DNA from: Pseudobdellovibrio sp.
Lineage (GTDB): Bacteria > Bdellovibrionota > Bdellovibrionia > Bdellovibrionales > Bdellovibrionaceae
Direction of reading: 5' to 3'
Assembly: GCA_025449725.1 (NCBI GenBank)
Contig: JANWIU010000076.1
Span: 1 to 9,469, forward strand
Length of the DNA: 9,469 nucleotides
Shown here piece by piece: positions 6,983-9,469 of this stretch. Position 1 is the stretch's first letter. Every line of letters begins with the position of its first letter. Position numbers and translations under genes: made by a program. The notes under the pieces were generated by a model. It was not told the origin of the DNA and did not search any database. It saw nothing but the letters and a program-made list of their open reading frames with translations.

Positions 6983-8176
6983 TTATTTCTTTTTAAGTAA
7001 ATCGCCCAAACCACCAAGACCGGAATTTGAAAATCCGGTTTTAGTTGTCACGCTCTTCCACGTTTGGTCGTCATATTCCGCAGGCACTCCAAGAGAGATC
7101 TTCTTTTGTTCAAAAAGTATTTCGTCTACCTGAACCTGAAGTGTGTCTCCCTTTTTTCGGGTTTCGTACATTTGATGATCCACAGAATCACGCCATTTAG
7201 ATTTTGGAAGTAAACCGGTAATCCCCGGCCCCAAATTCACAAACAACCCGTATGTTTCTTTTTTCTCTACGGTTCCTTTGTGGATGGATTTAACCGGAAA
7301 GCTTTGTTGCACTTGCATCCAAGGATCGCCCTCACCACCGGCTTGCTTAATTGAAAGAGAAATTTTTAGACGACCGTCAACTTCTTCGGACTTCAGTAAT
7401 TTTACAGAAACTTTTTGGCCGACAGAAACGACTTCGCTTGGATCCTGAATGCGGGACCAGCCGATCTCAGAAATGTGAACCAAACCTTCGATACCTGAAT
7501 CTAACGCGACAAAGGCACCGAACTTTTCAATTCTGGTCACTGTACCTGTATAGAGGTCTCCGTTTTTAGCCGCATCAAGAAACTGACCTTCATTTTCTAC
7601 CTTTTGTAGATCTAATAATTTACGGCGTGACACAACCATGTTTCTGCCACCGTTATCAAATTTAGTCAGAATAAAATCAAATTTTTTGCCAACATAAGAC
7701 TGTTGATCCTGCACCCGGAAGTCCATTTGGCTTACCGGACAGAACGCCTGCTTGTTATTAACAAGCACCCGGAACCCGCCGTTGCACAACTCGGTAACTT
7801 TTCCTTCAACCGGAAGCTCCATATCAAAAGCGTCTTCCAAAGAATCAAGGTCTCCGTTTGATTTTCGCGAACCTTTTAAACCAACGCGAATCTCGCCGCC
7901 TTTTGTTTTTACAACTACAACGTCAATACGGTCGCCGACTTTATATTTTAGTTGTTTGTTCTCATCCAAAAGCTCTGCTGTAAGAATCATGGCATCAACC
8001 GGTGTTCCAGTTGAAACAAATGATTCTTCTTTGCTGATCGAAAGAATTTCTGCGTTGAATGCATCTCCTGTAGAAAGATTTTTACCGACAGTTCCTAAAG
8101 ACTGTTCGAATAAAGATGCAAAATCCGTTTTTCCTTTGACGTCCATCTCGTCGCCGAACACATCACGTTTAGACAT
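6983..8176 (-). CDS. S1-domain RNA-binding protein (ribosomal protein S1-like, four S1 domains)
   Basis: A 397-residue cytoplasmic RNA-binding protein made of tandem OB-fold S1 domains: about 37-101 (divergent), 122-185 (divergent, Cys-containing), 207-277 (canonical: 'GTVTRIEKFGAFVALDSGIEGLVHISEI') and 296-363 ('GTVEKKETYGLFVNLGPGITGLLPKS'). A charged N-terminal extension (1-35) precedes them, and the tail 'GLGGLGDLLKKK' is Gly/Lys-rich. True ribosomal S1 of E. coli has six domains, so this is either a shorter S1 form or an accessory S1-like protein; I therefore give no gene symbol. GGAGA stands 4 nt before the ATG at 8176. The peptidase gene follows 11 nt after the stop. A probable promoter lies in the 61-bp gap upstream, so it may be transcribed apart from the DUF4442 gene. 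Confidence 0.9.
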   Translation of the reverse strand: MSKRDVFGDEMDVKGKTDFASLFEQSLGTVGKNLSTGDAFNAEILSISKEESFVSTGTPVDAMILTAELLDENKQLKYKVGDRIDVVVVKTKGGEIRVGLKGSRKSNGDLDSLEDAFDMELPVEGKVTELCNGGFRVLVNNKQAFCPVSQMDFRVQDQQSYVGKKFDFILTKFDNGGRNMVVSRRKLLDLQKVENEGQFLDAAKNGDLYTGTVTRIEKFGAFVALDSGIEGLVHISEIGWSRIQDPSEVVSVGQKVSVKLLKSEEVDGRLKISLSIKQAGGEGDPWMQVQQSFPVKSIHKGTVEKKETYGLFVNLGPGITGLLPKSKWRDSVDHQMYETRKKGDTLQVQVDEILFEQKKISLGVPAEYDDQTWKSVTTKTGFSNSGLGGLGDLLKKK

Positions 8177-8203
8177 AGTTTCTCCAATGAAAATTGAAGG
8201 TTA

Positions 8204-8232
8204 AGTCTAACTATGGGAGTATCAGAGATCAA
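8204..8232 (-). promoter_or_regulatory. Possible promoter of the S1-domain gene
   Basis: On the minus strand TTGATC (8232-8227) and TAGACT (8209-8204) are 17 bp apart, each matching the sigma-70 consensus at four of six bases. Transcription would begin about 20 nt before the ATG at 8176. It lies wholly in the gap after the DUF4442 gene. Confidence 0.3.
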
Positions 8233-8237
8233 GCCGA

Positions 8238-8726
8238 TCAGGACTTCTTTTGGCGCTTTTTGACAGATAGGGTCAGTTCGAAAGTAGCGACTTTTTCAGT
8301 TTCGCTTACAGATGGAACAATGGCATAGGCTGTCATAGTCCTGTTGATACGTTCTGTTGAATTTTTAGCCTCTTGAATTAGGTCCACAACAACCCGGGCC
8401 TGTTCACAAATAAAGTGAACATCACCTTCGGCGCGCTTCAGAAACTCGGCCTTATAGTCTTTAAACAAAAAGTCAATGCGCTCCCCGGATTCTTCAATGA
8501 GCTTTACTGCTAACATTGCGATACTCAGTTCAGAACCGATAGCTAAAGCACCAAAGTACATCGCGTTCAAATGATTTTTTGTTCGGTAGCCGAGTGGAAT
8601 TTTAAGTACACAACGTTGGTTGTTGGCTTCTAAAACAACTGGACTGCAGAATCCGATCAATGGAATTTTAGTCCAGGCATACAGACGTAGGAAAACATTG
8701 TTTTTAAAACTTTCAAGTTTACTCAT
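8238..8726 (-). CDS. DUF4442 hotdog-fold protein, thioesterase-like
   Basis: A 162-residue predicted cytoplasmic protein. The pattern 'RLYAWTKIPLIGFCSPVV' near the start, 'IPLGYRTKNHLNAMYFGALAIGSELS' (43-68) and the strand 'IDFLFKDYKAEFLKRAEGDV' (84-103) match the DUF4442 group, relatives of PaaI/YiiD-type acyl-CoA thioesterases. N51-H52 and the following helix lie where hotdog thioesterases place active-site residues, but no activity has been shown for it here. The frame is open upstream to 8795, but that longer version would overlap the divergent flavoprotein gene, so I chose ATG 8726. Its ribosome site is weak (GAAAG, 6 nt upstream). TATAGT (8754-8749) is a fair -10, with no clear -35. The S1-domain gene follows after 61 bp. 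Confidence 0.8.
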   Translation of the reverse strand: MSKLESFKNNVFLRLYAWTKIPLIGFCSPVVLEANNQRCVLKIPLGYRTKNHLNAMYFGALAIGSELSIAMLAVKLIEESGERIDFLFKDYKAEFLKRAEGDVHFICEQARVVVDLIQEAKNSTERINRTMTAYAIVPSVSETEKVATFELTLSVKKRQKKS

Positions 8727-8746
8727 AAGTGCTTTCAAGCTTAAAT
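8718..8746 (+). promoter_or_regulatory. Possible promoter of the flavoprotein gene, giving a leaderless mRNA
   Basis: TTTACT (8718-8723) and TTAAAT (8741-8746) are 17 bp apart, each matching four of six consensus bases. Initiation 6-8 nt downstream would fall at 8752-8754, on the start codon itself. The -35 would lie inside the first codons of the opposite DUF4442 gene. Confidence 0.3.
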
Positions 8747-8753
8747 CAACTAT

Positions 8754-9469
8754 ATGAAAATACAAACTTCTTTTACTGAAATGATGAAGATTCAATACCC
8801 TATTATCGGAGCACCGATGTTTTTGGTGTCTAATGCCGATATGGTAGTTGCAATCAGCGAGGCCGGCGGAATCGGCACGATGCCGTCTCTGAATTTCAGA
8901 CCTGAGTCAAAATATACTGAAGTTTTAAAAGAAATTAAATCACGTACTAAAAAACCGATCGGCGTAAATATTATTGTGAACAAAAGCAATACGCGCGCCG
9001 CTTCTGATTTGAAAGCATCCCTTGATCACGGAGTTGAATTGTTTATTACATCTTTAGGTTCGCCAAAAGAAGTAATTCAAGAAGCCCATAAGAACGGAGC
9101 CAAGGTCATCTGCGACGTTGTTAATCTTGAACACGCAAAAAAAGTTCAGGATTTAGGGGCCGACGGAGTCATTGCGGTTGCAACCGGAGCCGGCGGTCAC
9201 GCAGGCCCGATATCGCCTATCGTGTTAGTCAGTTGGTTGCAAAAAAAATTAAAAATTCCTGTCATTGCAGCGGGCGGGATAGCTGACGGTGCCACCATGG
9301 CTTCAATGATTACGCTGGGCGCTTCTGCAGTCAGCGTGGGAACAAGATTTATCGCCTCAAAAGAAGCGCAAATCGAACAGGCCTACAAAGATGCTATTGT
9401 AAATGCCACTCCTGAAGACATCGTAATGACCACCCGAGTTTCAGGAACGCCTGCAGCGGTTATTAAAAC
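8754..9469 (+). CDS. Nitronate monooxygenase / 2-nitropropane dioxygenase-family FMN protein, 3' part missing
   Basis: The first 238 codons of an FMN-dependent TIM-barrel enzyme; the frame is open to the right edge. Family landmarks appear in order: 'YPIIGAPM' (15-22), 'ISEAGGIGTM' (34-43), 'GVNIIV' (70-75), 'ATGAGGHAGP' (143-152) with H149 at the place of the catalytic His, the phosphate-binding 'IPVIAAGGIADG' (168-179), and 'ASAVSVGTRFIASKEA' (190-205). Nitronate monooxygenases oxidise alkyl nitronates such as propionate-3-nitronate. The FabK enoyl-ACP reductases share this fold and cannot be excluded without the C-terminus; 'GAPM' instead of 'GGM' leans towards the monooxygenase. The ATG at 8754 gives the usual short lead-in before the first strand; 8781 is the alternative. 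No Shine-Dalgarno is visible for either. It is divergent from the DUF4442 gene across only 27 bp. Confidence 0.88.
   Translation, partial: MKIQTSFTEMMKIQYPIIGAPMFLVSNADMVVAISEAGGIGTMPSLNFRPESKYTEVLKEIKSRTKKPIGVNIIVNKSNTRAASDLKASLDHGVELFITSLGSPKEVIQEAHKNGAKVICDVVNLEHAKKVQDLGADGVIAVATGAGGHAGPISPIVLVSWLQKKLKIPVIAAGGIADGATMASMITLGASAVSVGTRFIASKEAQIEQAYKDAIVNATPEDIVMTTRVSGTPAAVIK

Noticed and set aside
7752..8204. Open frame of 150 codons on the plus strand.
   Set aside because: It is an antisense shadow of the S1-domain gene, whose domains are unmistakable on the other strand.
8727..8795. Longer N-terminus for the DUF4442 protein, starting at 8795.
   Set aside because: It would overlap the start of the divergent flavoprotein gene, and the extra residues do not resemble the family.
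1..9469. A CRISPR array, tRNA, insertion sequence, phage remnant or defence system.
   Set aside because: No direct-repeat array, tRNA-like cloverleaf, transposase or integrase motif, or defence-type domain was seen. All coding space is explained by eight ordinary genes.

Overview
The window reads as an ordinary chromosomal segment of a Gram-negative bacterium. An outer-membrane TolC-type channel, an inner-membrane RND pump and a signal-peptide-bearing S9 peptidase all imply a double membrane. Base composition looks moderately AT-rich by eye. The gene set and protein style suggest the Bdellovibrionota (Bdellovibrio-like predatory bacteria), but that is an impression from sequence style and not a demonstrated assignment. 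I see no mobile element, CRISPR array, tRNA or rRNA.

Layout, left to right. (1) Positions 1-3951, minus strand: a compact efflux operon transcribed right to left, tetR (3307-3951), then a TolC-family channel (1910-3310), then an RND HAE-1-type pump (from 1906, running off the left edge). tetR and the channel gene overlap by 4 bp (ATGA). The channel and pump genes are 3 nt apart, so all three are probably co-transcribed and translationally coupled. No periplasmic adaptor (membrane fusion) gene lies between them. (2) Positions 3952-4172: a divergent intergenic region carrying three inverted repeats built from CAAAC/GTTTG half-sites. These are the best candidates for operators of the TetR protein. 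(3) Positions 4173-4982, plus strand: a Methyltransf_32-like SAM-dependent methyltransferase, ending 3 bp from the end of the convergent S9 peptidase gene. (4) Positions 4986-8726, minus strand: a DUF4442 hotdog protein (8238-8726), an RNA-binding protein with four S1 domains (6983-8176) and a secreted S9 prolyl-oligopeptidase-family peptidase (4986-6971). The last two are 11 nt apart. (5) From 8754, plus strand, running off the right edge: a nitronate monooxygenase/FabK-like flavoprotein, whose start codon is only 27 bp from the DUF4442 start codon.

How the genes fit together: the left operon is a self-regulated tripartite efflux module, in which TetR would sense a ligand and control the channel and pump. 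The adaptor should lie beyond the left edge or elsewhere in the genome. The right half looks like housekeeping or accessory metabolism with no obvious single pathway. I found no convincing new multi-gene system. The most worthwhile signal is the clustered CAAAC/GTTTG half-site array between tetR and the methyltransferase gene. Next is the very tight divergent start at 8727-8753, where the flavoprotein may be translated from a leaderless message.
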